Source: Rhizobium sp. R634 (GTDB lineage: Bacteria; Pseudomonadota; Alphaproteobacteria; Rhizobiales; Rhizobiaceae). Taken from it: 64,000 nt of DNA. Both the position numbers and the translations under genes were made by a program. The notes beneath the pieces are model-generated. The model was not told where the DNA came from. It made no database searches and saw only the letters and a list, made by a program, of their open reading frames with translations. Below, piece after piece: positions 47,851-57,391 of this stretch (positions are counted from its first letter, which is position 1; each line of letters opens with the position of its first letter). Location: positions 372,001 to 436,000 of the forward strand of contig NZ_LOKW01000001.1 of assembly GCF_002211305.1 (NCBI RefSeq). Direction: 5' to 3'.

Positions 47851-48813
47851 ATGAACCTAAAAAGCATAATCTTGAATGGACTGCTCGTTGCCGGGCTTTG
47901 TCTTGCGGTCTTTCTTCTTTACCGGATATTCCAGCAATATAGCCTGGATCAGATCGTCCAGTCGGTCCGCAGCATTCCTCTTTCGACCTTCTGCACGGCG
48001 CTTCTCTTTGCGGCTGCTTCCTACCTCTGCCTCAGCTGCTTCGATTTCCTGGCGATCCGTTCGCTCGGCAAATCCTTGCCCTATCGCAAGATCGTGCTCG
48101 CCTCCTTCATCAGCCTTTCGCTCGGCCACAATATCGGCTTTGCAGGGCTGAGCAGCGGCGCCTTCCGCTATCGTTTCTATTCGCGCTGGGGGCTGACGAC
48201 GGAGGATGTGGCGAAGATCATCCTGTTTTGCGGCGTCACCGTGGGGCTCGGGCTCGTCACGCTCGGTGGCCTGGCGTTGACCATCAATCCTGATGATGCG
48301 GCACGCCTGCTGCGCGCTGACGCGGCGAGCACCCGCATCTTCGGGCTGCTGGCTCTGATCGTGCCCGTCCTCTATGCGGGCCTGGCCTTCTTCGTTCGCG
48401 GCCGGCTCAGCCTGTGGCGCTGGTCGTTTCAGCTGCCGCGCTTTTCGATTGCCGTCGCGCAGGTGGGTGTCGGCACCGTTAATTTCATGCTGGTCTCCGC
48501 CTGCCTGCACCAGATGCTCTCGACCTTCGGCGACGTCGCTTTCTTCCGGTCGGTCACGGCCTACGTGCTCGCCAATTCGGCGATCCTCGCGACGCATGTG
48601 CCGGGCGGTCTCGGCGTGCTGGAGGCGACCGTTTCCTATGTCGTGCCGCAGCAGGCGTCGATCGGCGCGCTGATCGCGTTCCGCTGCGCCTATTTCTTCA
48701 TCCCGCTGATGCTCGGCACGATGCTTCTTCTCGTCAGCGAAGTCGTCTTCCGGCGATCAGGCGGTGGTGCGGAAGAAGAAGCGGAGGAGCGCGCCGAGGC
48801 CCAGTCTGTGTAG
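47851..48813 (+). CDS. UPF0104 / lysylphosphatidylglycerol-synthase-type membrane protein
   Basis: 320 residues with about eight hydrophobic segments and the UPF0104 (YbhN, MprF flippase-like) landmarks: SLGHNIGFAGLSSGAFRYRF (about 90-109) and ILATHVPGGLGVLEATV near residue 250. The catalytic aminoacyl-transfer domain of MprF is absent, so a lipid-moving or membrane-modifying role is more likely. A consensus stress promoter lies upstream. Its last 57 bases overlap the end of the convergent phospholipase gene. Confidence 0.87.
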   Translation: MNLKSIILNGLLVAGLCLAVFLLYRIFQQYSLDQIVQSVRSIPLSTFCTALLFAAASYLCLSCFDFLAIRSLGKSLPYRKIVLASFISLSLGHNIGFAGLSSGAFRYRFYSRWGLTTEDVAKIILFCGVTVGLGLVTLGGLALTINPDDAARLLRADAASTRIFGLLALIVPVLYAGLAFFVRGRLSLWRWSFQLPRFSIAVAQVGVGTVNFMLVSACLHQMLSTFGDVAFFRSVTAYVLANSAILATHVPGGLGVLEATVSYVVPQQASIGALIAFRCAYFFIPLMLGTMLLLVSEVVFRRSGGGAEEEAEERAEAQSV

Positions 48814-50265
48814 GAGCAGAAAGGGCCGGTCCGGGTCGAAGATCGCTGTCCCTGCGACAGGCGAAACCCTGCCGGACAGCTCGACGTCAAATTCCCTGAG
48901 GCCTGGAGGACCATTGTTCAGCGCCTCGATCGCCTCGATCACCGAACCGCTTTGTGCATAAGCCGCGGCGAAGGTCTCGGGGGCCTTTCCGAGATATTCC
49001 GCGAGCAGGCGATTGCGCAGCTCCGCGATTGCTCGCCGATGTTCCCCGTTGCTCGCCTCAAGTAGAAGATCACATTCTGAATCAAGGCCTTCCGAGCGAT
49101 TGTTAAGGTTGGAGGAGCCGATGCGAAGCAGCTCGTCGTCGGCGATCATCAGTTTCGAATGAATGAGCACCTCGACCTCGCCATCCTTCCCTGGCACAGC
49201 CCCTGGGACGACAGGATAGTAGACTCGCAGCCGGTTTGCGCGATCGGCGCGTTTGAGGCGGCGGATGACACGGTCGCGATTGCTGCCCATGACGAGCTTC
49301 TCGATCAGCCCGTGAGAGCTTCGTGTGCAAATCACCACCACCTCGGGCCCATTCTCCTCCTGCAATCGCGCAGCTATGGCATTGGCGACACGGAACGAGG
49401 CGAGATATTGTGCTTCGATGTAAAGCTGATGCCGGGCGCGCGAGATGATGTCCAAGGTCGACGCGATGCCGTCGTTGATGCCGATACGGCGCGAGGTCGT
49501 CGGCTCTGTCAAGGCGAAGCTGGCGGGGACTTCATGAAGCGCAACGGGTAGATCGTCCGGCCAGGCGAAAGACACGCTTTCGGCGAGCGGCGAATGGTTC
49601 TCTCCGGTGGCGATTTCCCAGCTCCGTCTGGCAATATCGCCGATCAGCCTGGCGGCATCGCCCGTGACCATTGCCTGCACGTCATGCAGGGGATCGTAGG
49701 AAACGCCGTGCGGGTCGCGCCGCAGCCGATTCCTCGCGCGATGGCGCCTTGTATCCCACCGTCGCGCCGTCAGATCCATGCCGCCAATGAAGGAAACGGC
49801 GTCGTCGATGCAGACAAGTTTCTGGTGGTGGCAGCCACGGACGGCAGCGGGAAGATCGAAGCGCAGGTCGATCCGGATATTTCTGGGGAAGTTCTTCTTG
49901 CGAAGGAGCTTTATCGACTTGTCGGAATAGATCGGCCCGAGCGCCCAAACCAGAATGCGTATCTCGAGGTCCGGATTTGTCGCCGCCACAGAATGCAGCA
50001 GATCGGCCAAGGTTTCGTCGGATTTTTCGGGCTCCAGGCGGATGTCTGGGTGGAAATCCCACCCGATAATCCACACTGTGCGTTGCGCCTGTCGCAATGA
50101 ACGGGCCAGTTCGGCGAAATAGCGGTTGCCGTTGATGAGGAAAGCGGCTTTTTCTGCGCGCCCTTGCAGGCGCAATGCCGCGCTAGCCTGTTTTTCGCCC
50201 TCCGGATGTTGCGCTTTTGTTCGGGTCAGGTAGGGTTGGGCGGACATCGTCTCGAATGCAGTCAT
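48757..50265 (-). CDS. phospholipase D / cardiolipin synthase-like protein
   Basis: 502 residues with two HKD motifs: HHQKLVCIDDAVSFIGGMD (about 147-165) and IHSKLMIADDELLRIGSSN (about 385-403). PLD-fold enzymes of this type make cardiolipin, hydrolyse phospholipids or act as transphosphatidylases. There is no N-terminal membrane segment, unlike typical Cls, so it is probably soluble or peripheral. It has its own full-consensus stress promoter 28 bases before the ATG. Its gene ends inside the convergent UPF0104 gene. Confidence 0.9.
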   Translation of the reverse strand: MTAFETMSAQPYLTRTKAQHPEGEKQASAALRLQGRAEKAAFLINGNRYFAELARSLRQAQRTVWIIGWDFHPDIRLEPEKSDETLADLLHSVAATNPDLEIRILVWALGPIYSDKSIKLLRKKNFPRNIRIDLRFDLPAAVRGCHHQKLVCIDDAVSFIGGMDLTARRWDTRRHRARNRLRRDPHGVSYDPLHDVQAMVTGDAARLIGDIARRSWEIATGENHSPLAESVSFAWPDDLPVALHEVPASFALTEPTTSRRIGINDGIASTLDIISRARHQLYIEAQYLASFRVANAIAARLQEENGPEVVVICTRSSHGLIEKLVMGSNRDRVIRRLKRADRANRLRVYYPVVPGAVPGKDGEVEVLIHSKLMIADDELLRIGSSNLNNRSEGLDSECDLLLEASNGEHRRAIAELRNRLLAEYLGKAPETFAAAYAQSGSVIEAIEALNNGPPGLREFDVELSGRVSPVAGTAIFDPDRPFLLLHRLGLGALLRFFFRTTA

Positions 50266-50293
50266 GTTTGCCTCGGCCGTTTAACTGAAAACA

Positions 50294-50318
50294 AACGCAC
50301 GGAATTTTCCCGGGTTCC
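50294..50318 (-). promoter_or_regulatory. putative EcfG/RpoE2-type promoter of the phospholipase gene
   Basis: Minus strand: GGAAC (50318-50314), 16 bases, CGTT (50297-50294), a full consensus match. The start codon at 50265 is 28 bases downstream. Confidence 0.7.
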
Positions 50319-50380
50319 CGACGGAAGGTGAGGCGGCTGGCATCTGCGGCTGCCGGCGAAGCGAAATGCAAGGAAATAAA

Positions 50381-51631
50381 ATGTCACAGCGAGCAGGCAG
50401 CGCCGATCTTCCCCTTCATGGGGGACGCGTGCCGCATTGGCTCGGCGACCGGATGACGCGGCTCGGCGCCCTGATCACCGAGGCGATCGTCCAGCATTAT
50501 GGCCGAGACGAATTTCTGCGCAGGCTCGCCCATCCCTTCTGGTTCCAGTCCTTCGGCGCGGTCATGGGCATGGACTGGCATTCCTCCGGCATCACGACCA
50601 GCGTTCTCGGCGCGCTGAAGCGCGGGCTGAAGCCCCGCGCCGGCGAACTCGGCCTGCATGTCTGCGGCGGCCGCGGCACGCATTCGCGCAAGACACCGCA
50701 GGAACTCGTCTCGATCGGCGAGCGCGTCGGTCTCGACGGGGAAGGGCTGGCGACGACGAGCCGTCTCATCGCCAAGGTCGACAGCGCCGCCCTGCAGGAT
50801 GGCTTCGATCTCTACCTCCATGGCTTCATCGTCGCCGATGACGGCCGTTGGGTGGTCGTGCAGCAGGGCATGAATGGCGACAGGCGGCAGGCCAGGCGCT
50901 ACCACTGGCTCTCCGAAGGGCTCGAAAGTTTCGTCGACTCGCCGCATGCGGCAATCGAGGGACGCAGCCAGGGCGAGATCGTCAATCTTGCCGACAAGCG
51001 CGCGGAACGCTCGCGGCGCGGGCAACTCGATCTCCTGGCGACGCTCGGCCCCGACCGGATCGTCCGCGAGGCCGCCGCACTCCTGCGCGCCGAAGAACCT
51101 GAGCCCGAGCCCGCCGAACAGCCGATGCTGCCGCATCTCATCATGCCTGCCCATCACGACGTGCGCGAAAGCGACGTCAACATGCGCCGCCTGCACGGAA
51201 ATCTGGCTGCCGCGGCCGATCGTGGGCCGGCGGATTTCCAGCAACTGCTGCTCGTTCCCGGCGTCGGCGCCCGCACGGTGAAGGCGCTGGCGATGGTGGC
51301 GGAAGTCGTGCACGGCGCACCCTGCCGTTTCTCAGACCCGGCGCGCTTCTCGATCGCCCACGGCGGCAAGGACCGCCATCCCTTTCCGGTGCCGCTGAAG
51401 GTCTATGACGAGACGATCGGCGTAATGAAATCGGCGGTGCAAAAGGGCAGGCTCGGACGCGAGGAAGAGCTGCAGGCGCTGAAGCGCCTCGACGAGCAAT
51501 CCCGCCGGATGGAGCGCTACGTGACCGGCCCCGACCTCAAGGAAATCATCGCCGGCGAATTCCGCCAATCCGCCGATTTCGGCGGCCGCAGCGTCTTCGG
51601 CTGGGAACCGCCGGCGGCTGCGGACGATTGA
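50381..51631 (+). CDS. DUF763-family protein with helix-hairpin-helix
   Basis: 416 residues assigned to DUF763 by its opening (GSADLPLHGGRVPHWLGDRM) and the HVCGGRGTHSRKTPQEL segment at about 94-110. A helix-hairpin-helix (LLLVPGVGARTVKALAMVAE, about 288-307) suggests DNA binding. Function is unknown; the family occurs in archaea and scattered bacteria. The ATG at 50381 follows AAGGAAATA; an upstream ATG at 50366 is possible. It is divergent from the phospholipase, 115 bases away. Confidence 0.82.
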   Translation: MSQRAGSADLPLHGGRVPHWLGDRMTRLGALITEAIVQHYGRDEFLRRLAHPFWFQSFGAVMGMDWHSSGITTSVLGALKRGLKPRAGELGLHVCGGRGTHSRKTPQELVSIGERVGLDGEGLATTSRLIAKVDSAALQDGFDLYLHGFIVADDGRWVVVQQGMNGDRRQARRYHWLSEGLESFVDSPHAAIEGRSQGEIVNLADKRAERSRRGQLDLLATLGPDRIVREAAALLRAEEPEPEPAEQPMLPHLIMPAHHDVRESDVNMRRLHGNLAAAADRGPADFQQLLLVPGVGARTVKALAMVAEVVHGAPCRFSDPARFSIAHGGKDRHPFPVPLKVYDETIGVMKSAVQKGRLGREEELQALKRLDEQSRRMERYVTGPDLKEIIAGEFRQSADFGGRSVFGWEPPAAADD

Positions 51632-51633
51632 TG

Positions 51634-52551
51634 TCAGTGGCCGTCGGGCGGGACGGCTTCGACCGGAACCGTTTCCTTCAAATTCTTCCGGTGGAAGATG
51701 AAGAGCCCGGCGAAGACGATGATGGCGGCGCCGATGACGATCTGCGTGTCGGGGATGTCGTTGAAGAAGATGTAGCCGAGCACGATCGCCCAGAGCAGCA
51801 GCGTATATTGCAGCGGCGCCAGCAGCGACGCCGGCGCGAGCTTCAGCGAGCGCGTGATGAGCAGATGCGCGCAGGTGGCGACGATGCCGAGCAGCAGCAT
51901 GCCGGACCAGTCGACCAGCGTCGCCGGCTGCCAATTGCCGATGCTCAAGCCGATGCCGGTGATGAGGGCGGCGACCGTCTGCCACGTCACCAGCGTCGTG
52001 TCGCTGGTTGAGCGCAGATAGCGGCTCATGACGAGCGACAGCGCAAAGGAGAAACTGCCGGCAAGGCCGAAGAAGGAGGGAAGCGACAGCATCGCCGTGG
52101 AGGGGCGAAGCGCGATGACGACGCCTGCGAAGCCGACGAGAACGGCGAGCCAGCGCCGCCAGCCAATCTTTTCTCCGAGAAAGAAATGCGAGAGTGCGGC
52201 GATGTAGATCGGCCCGGCCATATAGAAGGTCATCACGTCGGCGAGCGGCAGATAGGCAACGGCGGCATAGAACAGGGCGACATCGCCGGTCGCCATGACG
52301 ACCCGCATGAACTGCAGGCCCTTCTGCTCGACGCGGAACAGCGCCATCGGCCCCTGCCGCAGGATCATCGGCCCGAGCAGGATGAAAGCGCCGACCGAGC
52401 GGATCACCAGCACCTGGCCGACGGCAAAGCTCGCCATCAGCCACTTACCCATCGCATCGTTCAGCGCAAAGAGCAGATCGCCGAGCAGCATCAGCACGAC
52501 GCCCGTCATGATCAGGTTTCCGGCACCGGCGACGGCCGTCTTGGTCTTCAT
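51634..52551 (-). CDS. DMT-superfamily (EamA) transporter
   Basis: 305 residues with ten hydrophobic segments arranged as two EamA repeats (first repeat begins NLIMTGVVLMLLGDLLFALN; second has LVTWQTVAALITGIGLSIG). Such proteins export amino acids, nucleosides or other metabolites; the substrate is not predictable. The ATG at 52551 follows CGAGGA; longer in-frame starts would add a hydrophilic tail with no family counterpart. It ends two bases from the convergent DUF763 gene. Confidence 0.88.
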   Translation of the reverse strand: MKTKTAVAGAGNLIMTGVVLMLLGDLLFALNDAMGKWLMASFAVGQVLVIRSVGAFILLGPMILRQGPMALFRVEQKGLQFMRVVMATGDVALFYAAVAYLPLADVMTFYMAGPIYIAALSHFFLGEKIGWRRWLAVLVGFAGVVIALRPSTAMLSLPSFFGLAGSFSFALSLVMSRYLRSTSDTTLVTWQTVAALITGIGLSIGNWQPATLVDWSGMLLLGIVATCAHLLITRSLKLAPASLLAPLQYTLLLWAIVLGYIFFNDIPDTQIVIGAAIIVFAGLFIFHRKNLKETVPVEAVPPDGH

Positions 52552-53040
52552 TCCTCGAATCCTCGCAAAAACGGCCGCGCATGCACGGCCAAGTGCGGCT
52601 TCGGCCTTAACGCCGCCAATGTCAACCGTCCGTTTGAGAGCCGGCATGATGCGATGCGACGCTGAGGGGCGGGGAGCGGTATTGGCGGCGGGTCGAAGGA
52701 AGAGCTCTTCGCAGCGGCAGCCCCGCGGGAGATGACGCGCGGCGGCACAGAATGTATTTTTCTCCGAGGGTTCTGCTGTTCCCGTACCGGCAAGAGCCGC
52801 ACCGTTCTTCCTCATCGAGAGTTGCTCGCATCCGCCCCGCCGGAGATCAGCGCGAGTTTGCCATCGGAGCCGTTGGCGCTGCTGCTTGACGCTTGATATA
52901 TTCGACATGACACTCGCGGTGCCGAAGGCGAGTCGGGCTGTACCGCTTCATATCGATGCTCGCCTTAGAAGGACGCGCTGCGTGGGTTGATTGGCCGCGC
53001 GCCGACCGATAGGCCGGCCGCGAACTTGCGAGGTAACGCC
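52552..53040. other. intergenic region, nothing recognised
   Basis: About 490 bases between divergent genes. I see no supported gene, repeat or stress-type promoter match. An open frame continuing upstream of the transporter on the minus strand has a non-protein-like composition. Confidence 0.5.
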
Positions 53041-53937
53041 GTGGTTAAAGTGTTATCAGCAGGAGGTCCCCCGCGCGACAATCCACCTCGGCATTGGAAA
53101 TTTCCATGGTTTGGCAGCCGCCGTCGGCGAGTTTATGCAGGGCTTTTGATCGCCGTTTTGCTGCTTGCGGGCATTGCCGTTTTTTACCGCGAGATCCGCC
53201 AGCCCGAAGCGCCGGTTGAGCGGTTTGATCATCTGGCTCTCGACAAGGCTGGCCGATTGTCAGACGTAGCCGCCAGCTCCCATGCGGCAGCTCCTTCCGC
53301 TCTCCCGTCGATCTCCATATCGCGGCATCTGATCGCGTTCCCAAGGCTCGACCTCGCAAGTCAGTTTCTGCGGAGGTGGCTGGTCTCAGGCGAGAACCTT
53401 TGCGGCGCCCTTCGAGAGGCCGGCATCGAGGTGAGCGAATGGAAAGCCGCATCGATGCGCAACCGCAATTATGAATGTTATTTTCAGCGCATCGACGAAC
53501 GAGACGAAGTGCGACCGCTCAGTTCGACCTTCCTCAGGGTTCGTGGGAATGAGATCGGCGACATACTCGAAGTCCGCGCCAAGATCGTTGGGCCGAAGAC
53601 GGATGCTGAGGGGCGTCTCGCCTCCGCTGCCCTGCGCATTTTTGAGATTATCGTGAAGCAGGCGTGCTGGCGTGATTTCGAGGATACGCTCGTGTCGATC
53701 CAAAGGCTTCGCGACGTCGAAGACGAACGATTCGGCGCCTATCTCAGCTTCACGCGCGAGGCCGGCAGCGAAAACAGCTTCAATTTTGCTCTTGGTCTCA
53801 GGGCCGCTTCAGATCCGCAGGTCAGGACCAAGACGTATTTTTCGACAGACCGCTGGCTGACTTCGACAAATCCCCCCAGCAATCGCGTCGACACGTCCAC
53901 ATCAGCCAATTGCGCCCATCGCGCCGCCGCTCCATAG
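53041..53937 (+). CDS. membrane-anchored protein of unknown function
   Basis: 298 residues from a GTG at 53041 (GCGAGGTAA upstream). A basic stretch (WFGSRRRRVYA) and one hydrophobic segment (GLLIAVLLLAGIAVFY, about 34-49) anchor it; the rest is probably periplasmic. The C-terminal domain (about 105-260) contains FLRRWLVSGENLCGALREAG and FSTDRW. No family is assigned with confidence; similar anchored proteins occur in other rhizobia. It stands alone. Confidence 0.65.
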   Translation: MVKVLSAGGPPRDNPPRHWKFPWFGSRRRRVYAGLLIAVLLLAGIAVFYREIRQPEAPVERFDHLALDKAGRLSDVAASSHAAAPSALPSISISRHLIAFPRLDLASQFLRRWLVSGENLCGALREAGIEVSEWKAASMRNRNYECYFQRIDERDEVRPLSSTFLRVRGNEIGDILEVRAKIVGPKTDAEGRLASAALRIFEIIVKQACWRDFEDTLVSIQRLRDVEDERFGAYLSFTREAGSENSFNFALGLRAASDPQVRTKTYFSTDRWLTSTNPPSNRVDTSTSANCAHRAAAP

Positions 53938-54021
53938 CGGCCGATTTCATGCGCTCAGATGCGTGACTAAGACGCGCGCGAGGGCACCGCATCGAATTTC
54001 AAACCAAATATTGTAAATCAA

Positions 54022-54046
54022 CCCGAGGTAGCTATGTTGCCTCGGG
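54022..54046. other. hairpin upstream of the DUF2314 gene
   Basis: CCCGAGG (54022-54028) pairs with CCTCGGG (54040-54046) around an 11-base loop. It is not followed by a T-run, so a weak terminator or a 5'-UTR element are both possible. Confidence 0.4.
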
Positions 54047-54074
54047 ATAGTAACAATAATTTCAGGCCTATCGA

Positions 54075-54608
54075 ATGTTGCGCAGCGTCATTTCAATCCT
54101 CTCGATTCTTGGTCTATTCACCCTGGTCGTTCCCGTCGACCTCGCACTGGCCAACGACAACGTTCAGTGGATCAAGTCCGACGATCCGGCCATGGCCAAA
54201 GCCCATGAGAAGTCCACAAGCGAATTGGACGGCTTCCTCGAAAAATTGCGAAATCCACAGCCGGGAACCGAAAACTACAGCATCAAGCTTGGTTTCACGG
54301 ACAAGGCGGAGGGCGTGGCGCTGGTTACTGACCAGACGGCTTCGGATGCGGAGGTGGAATATATGTGGGTCTATCAGATCGAGGCATCGGGCGACCATTT
54401 CACCGCTCTTCTCGGCGATACGCCGGAATATCTCCACAACATCAAGCAGGAAGATCGCGTCGAGTTCGAGAAATCGGATATTTTCGACTGGATGTATATC
54501 GAGAATGGAAAAGTGAAGGGAAACTACACCGCTTGCCCGTTGCTGCTGGCCGGCCCGAAAGAGCAGTTGGAACAATATCGCGAACTCTACGGCATCGTCT
54601 GCGATTGA
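54075..54608 (+). CDS. DUF2314-family secreted protein
   Basis: 177 residues. A signal peptide (VISILSILGLFTLVVPVDLA, cut near ALA-ND) is followed by the DUF2314 domain: KAHEKSTSELDGFLEKLRNP, YMWVYQI, and the VEFEKSDIFDWMYIENGKVK segment near 140. Family function is unknown; the protein is expected in the periplasm. Two Cys in the C-terminal part (ACPLLL and IVCD) could pair. Single gene. Confidence 0.82.
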   Translation: MLRSVISILSILGLFTLVVPVDLALANDNVQWIKSDDPAMAKAHEKSTSELDGFLEKLRNPQPGTENYSIKLGFTDKAEGVALVTDQTASDAEVEYMWVYQIEASGDHFTALLGDTPEYLHNIKQEDRVEFEKSDIFDWMYIENGKVKGNYTACPLLLAGPKEQLEQYRELYGIVCD

Positions 54609-54674
54609 CCGCAGGGCCCTCCATCCTCGCCGTTCACTTGGGCGAAGACAGCGCGCAGACGGCCGGTCGGCCGC

Positions 54675-55937
54675 TCACGTCAGGAGCAGGCCGGCAGCGC
54701 CGGCAACAGCCGCGATAGCGCTGACGAGACCCAGCCGAACTGCATAGCCGATGCTGCCTGTGCTTGCCGCAAGGCCGGCTTTCGCAAGAAGATTGGCGAA
54801 GGCCGCGACCGCTATCGCCAGTGCGGCCGCATCCGCAGGTAGGGACTGCGGCGAGAGCTTCGCGATGGAGAGCGTAATCGCATCGAGATCGCCCAGTCCG
54901 GTGATAAAGGCGACCGCGATGAGCGACTGCGTTCCGAAGACGGCCAAAGTCGCCCGCGTCACGATGGTCACGAGGCCGAGCAGCAGCGCAAAGCGGAAGA
55001 CGACCATCACTTCCAGCGGATTGCGCGGCAAGAAATCGGATCCGTCTTCGGAGTGCCGCGACAATCCGGCGAGGCCGCCGCCCACGGCGAGAATTGCGGT
55101 AGCCGGCCCGAGCGCTGCTGCCAGTTCCGCCAGCACCGCAGGGGCAATGACGCCGCAGATCAGAAGCACGCGGCTCAAGGACACCGCTCCCGCCAGCATC
55201 GCGCCGGCCGAAAGCAATGGCGAGAGGGCAGGCATCTGGGTCGACTGACGGGCAAAGGAAAGCGTCAGCGCCGTGGAGGAGACGATGCCGCCGCAGGCCC
55301 CGGTCAGCAATAATCCCGCCCTGGCGTCGCTCAGCCTGATCATGACGTAGCCGGCAAACGAAACGCCTCCCACCAGGATGGTCATCATCCAGAGTTCGAA
55401 CGGATTGATCGTCTGCCAGGGGTCGATCGTCTCGTTGGGAAGAATGGGAAGAATGATGACGGTCATCGTCAGCAGGATCAGTGCCGCCCGCAATTCGAGC
55501 CAGGTCAGCTTCCGGAGAAATCCATGCAGCGGTTCCCGCGCCGCCAGAAGCACCGTTATCGCGACGGCACTTGCAGCTGTCGTCGCCATGTCCGCAACGA
55601 CAGCGCCGAAGCCGAGCGCGAAGACCGTGATCGCGGCGATGGCGCCGGTCGCGCTGTAATCCTCCTCGCGTGCCGCCTGCATGCGGCTGAAAGCGAGGAT
55701 GGTGATGCAGAAAAATACGAAAATGGCCGTCGGCAGAACCGGCCCCGTGAGCGGCTGCAGAAAACCGCAGAAACCGCCGAGGAAACTCGAGAGGCCGTAG
55801 GTGCGAATGCCCGCCACTCTCTTGCCAGGCGCAGCCTCACGCCCGCGCCACCCGCGCTCGATCCCGACGAGAATGCCGATCGCGAGCGCGAGGCTGAGAC
55901 GCTGAAACGCTTCCGTCATCATCAATGATGTCATCAT
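54675..55937 (-). CDS. MgtC/DUF4010-type membrane protein
   Basis: 420 residues, highly hydrophobic with about twelve membrane segments. The N-terminus has the MgtC-like IGILVGIERGWRGRE and GIRTYGLSSFLGG; the C-terminal half is DUF4010 (GLGDLDAITLSIAKLS). Function is unknown, possibly ion transport or membrane homeostasis. The ATG at 55937 is the first of two adjacent ATGs. Single gene, convergent with the DUF2314 gene. Confidence 0.87.
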   Translation of the reverse strand: MMTSLMMTEAFQRLSLALAIGILVGIERGWRGREAAPGKRVAGIRTYGLSSFLGGFCGFLQPLTGPVLPTAIFVFFCITILAFSRMQAAREEDYSATGAIAAITVFALGFGAVVADMATTAASAVAITVLLAAREPLHGFLRKLTWLELRAALILLTMTVIILPILPNETIDPWQTINPFELWMMTILVGGVSFAGYVMIRLSDARAGLLLTGACGGIVSSTALTLSFARQSTQMPALSPLLSAGAMLAGAVSLSRVLLICGVIAPAVLAELAAALGPATAILAVGGGLAGLSRHSEDGSDFLPRNPLEVMVVFRFALLLGLVTIVTRATLAVFGTQSLIAVAFITGLGDLDAITLSIAKLSPQSLPADAAALAIAVAAFANLLAKAGLAASTGSIGYAVRLGLVSAIAAVAGAAGLLLT

Positions 55938-56159
55938 CCGATGGGCCAGGCATCGTCAGCCTGCTCACAACCGCGCGCGCACATTATGACACGACGACCG
56001 TGCATTTCGATCTCCTCGTTGCTCGGTGGCGCCGCAGGCGATGCTGACCAGCATCACATTGCCTGTCCTGCTGTCGCATTGAGGACCGCATCTAAGGCAG
56101 TGCCGCGCAACTGAAAGAACTCCGCCACCCGAAAATTGCGGTCCGGGCCAGCAGCGATC

Positions 56160-57065
56160 CTATTGTTGCTCGGGAACCATCGCGGACAAATGCGAGTAGG
56201 CCCATTCAAAGGCTTCGTCGATGGCGGCAAATTTGACGGCTTGCCAATGGCGATAGTCGCGGATCAGCCCTGCCGAGAGCCAGAAATCGCCACCCATGCC
56301 GGAGAACTCCCAGCCGCAGATTTCAAGCAGCTGTGCACGCTCAAAAAGGCGACGCGCATGGGTTCGGGAAATCGCATAGCGCTTGAAGAATTCGGTGATG
56401 CGCAAAGGGCCGATGGACATCTGCGCCTCCAGCTCCTTTTCCGGAGGCAGGCGAGACATCAGGTCGTGCAGGATGTTGCTGCCGGACGCGGTGCGAACGA
56501 AACTATCCACCGTTGCCGGAGGGCTGGCCCAATCAGGATCGTGGAAGAGGCGCTCGGACATCCTCGGCTGCGCATGCCACAGCAATCGCCGATCGGCCGA
56601 CGATCGCAAGAGGCGCGTGCCCTGATCGAGTATGTCGAGTGATTTCAGATGTTCGTCGAACCATTCGCGGATCAAGGATTCGGCGGTCTCGGAGATTTTG
56701 AGCGGACGAGAGCGCCCGTCGCTACGTTCATGGGTATCGACCAGGAGACCGTAATTGCGCATCTCCGCGAGATGCGCGAACGCGGTGTTCCTGGAGACAA
56801 CGTTGCTGTCGGCGATGAAGGCGTTCAGATTGGCCGCCGTAAGCCTCGGATGAGACGGCGACGTGACATGCCGAAAATGAAAGGCCAGAATTGACTGCGT
56901 CAGCAGCCACCGCTTCATATCTGCGGTGTAGCGGACGATGCGAGGCGCGGCATCGTGCATGGCAATCAGCTTCAGCGCGGCGTCCTTCAAGGCCTGCGCG
57001 TAGAGACGACTATCCACGATGGCTTCGATTGTCAGAACCTTGGGCGCATTCTCGGCGGAGCGCAT
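56160..57065 (-). CDS. putative winged-helix regulator, unknown
   Basis: 301 residues, not matched to a named family. The segment SRNTAFAHLAEMRNYGLLVD (about 95-114) followed by RSRPLKISETAESLIREWFD looks like a MarR-like winged helix, and a second helix-turn-helix-like stretch lies near RITEFFKRYAISRTHARRLF (about 225-244). No membrane segment. A regulatory role is inferred. The ATG at 57065 is preferred, but an in-frame ATG at 57188 would add 41 residues; neither has a good ribosome site. Confidence 0.6.
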   Translation of the reverse strand: MRSAENAPKVLTIEAIVDSRLYAQALKDAALKLIAMHDAAPRIVRYTADMKRWLLTQSILAFHFRHVTSPSHPRLTAANLNAFIADSNVVSRNTAFAHLAEMRNYGLLVDTHERSDGRSRPLKISETAESLIREWFDEHLKSLDILDQGTRLLRSSADRRLLWHAQPRMSERLFHDPDWASPPATVDSFVRTASGSNILHDLMSRLPPEKELEAQMSIGPLRITEFFKRYAISRTHARRLFERAQLLEICGWEFSGMGGDFWLSAGLIRDYRHWQAVKFAAIDEAFEWAYSHLSAMVPEQQ

Positions 57066-57391
57066 TGCGGCGGATATGAACGTCAACTTATATCTCCGGC
57101 AAGGTTGGGCAATACGGCCCAAGCGATATGTTGTTGGCCTCGCTGCATCGAATATGCCGCTGACGCGCTCGCAGTTTTCCGTGTTCACATGCAGTTCGCA
57201 GGACCTATCGATATCACCAACTGTCAGCAGCCAGCACTCGCTTATCTCTGCTGCACCACCTGCCTTAATATAGAATTACGAAATATAGCTTACGATACTG
57301 TTGACGCTGATTTTTCAGCGGGAGGGATCCGAAACGCCGCGGCAGCCCGAAAGACATAGGCCGTTCTCGCCGGCACCAAACGAGCACAGGG
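57066..57391. other. intergenic, AT-rich patch and hairpin
   Basis: About 325 bases. It includes an AT-rich stretch (57265-57300) and a perfect short hairpin CGCTGA-TTTT-TCAGCG at 57305-57320 just beyond the end of the cupin gene (which ends leftwards at 57392), possibly its terminator. Nothing else is recognised. Confidence 0.45.
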
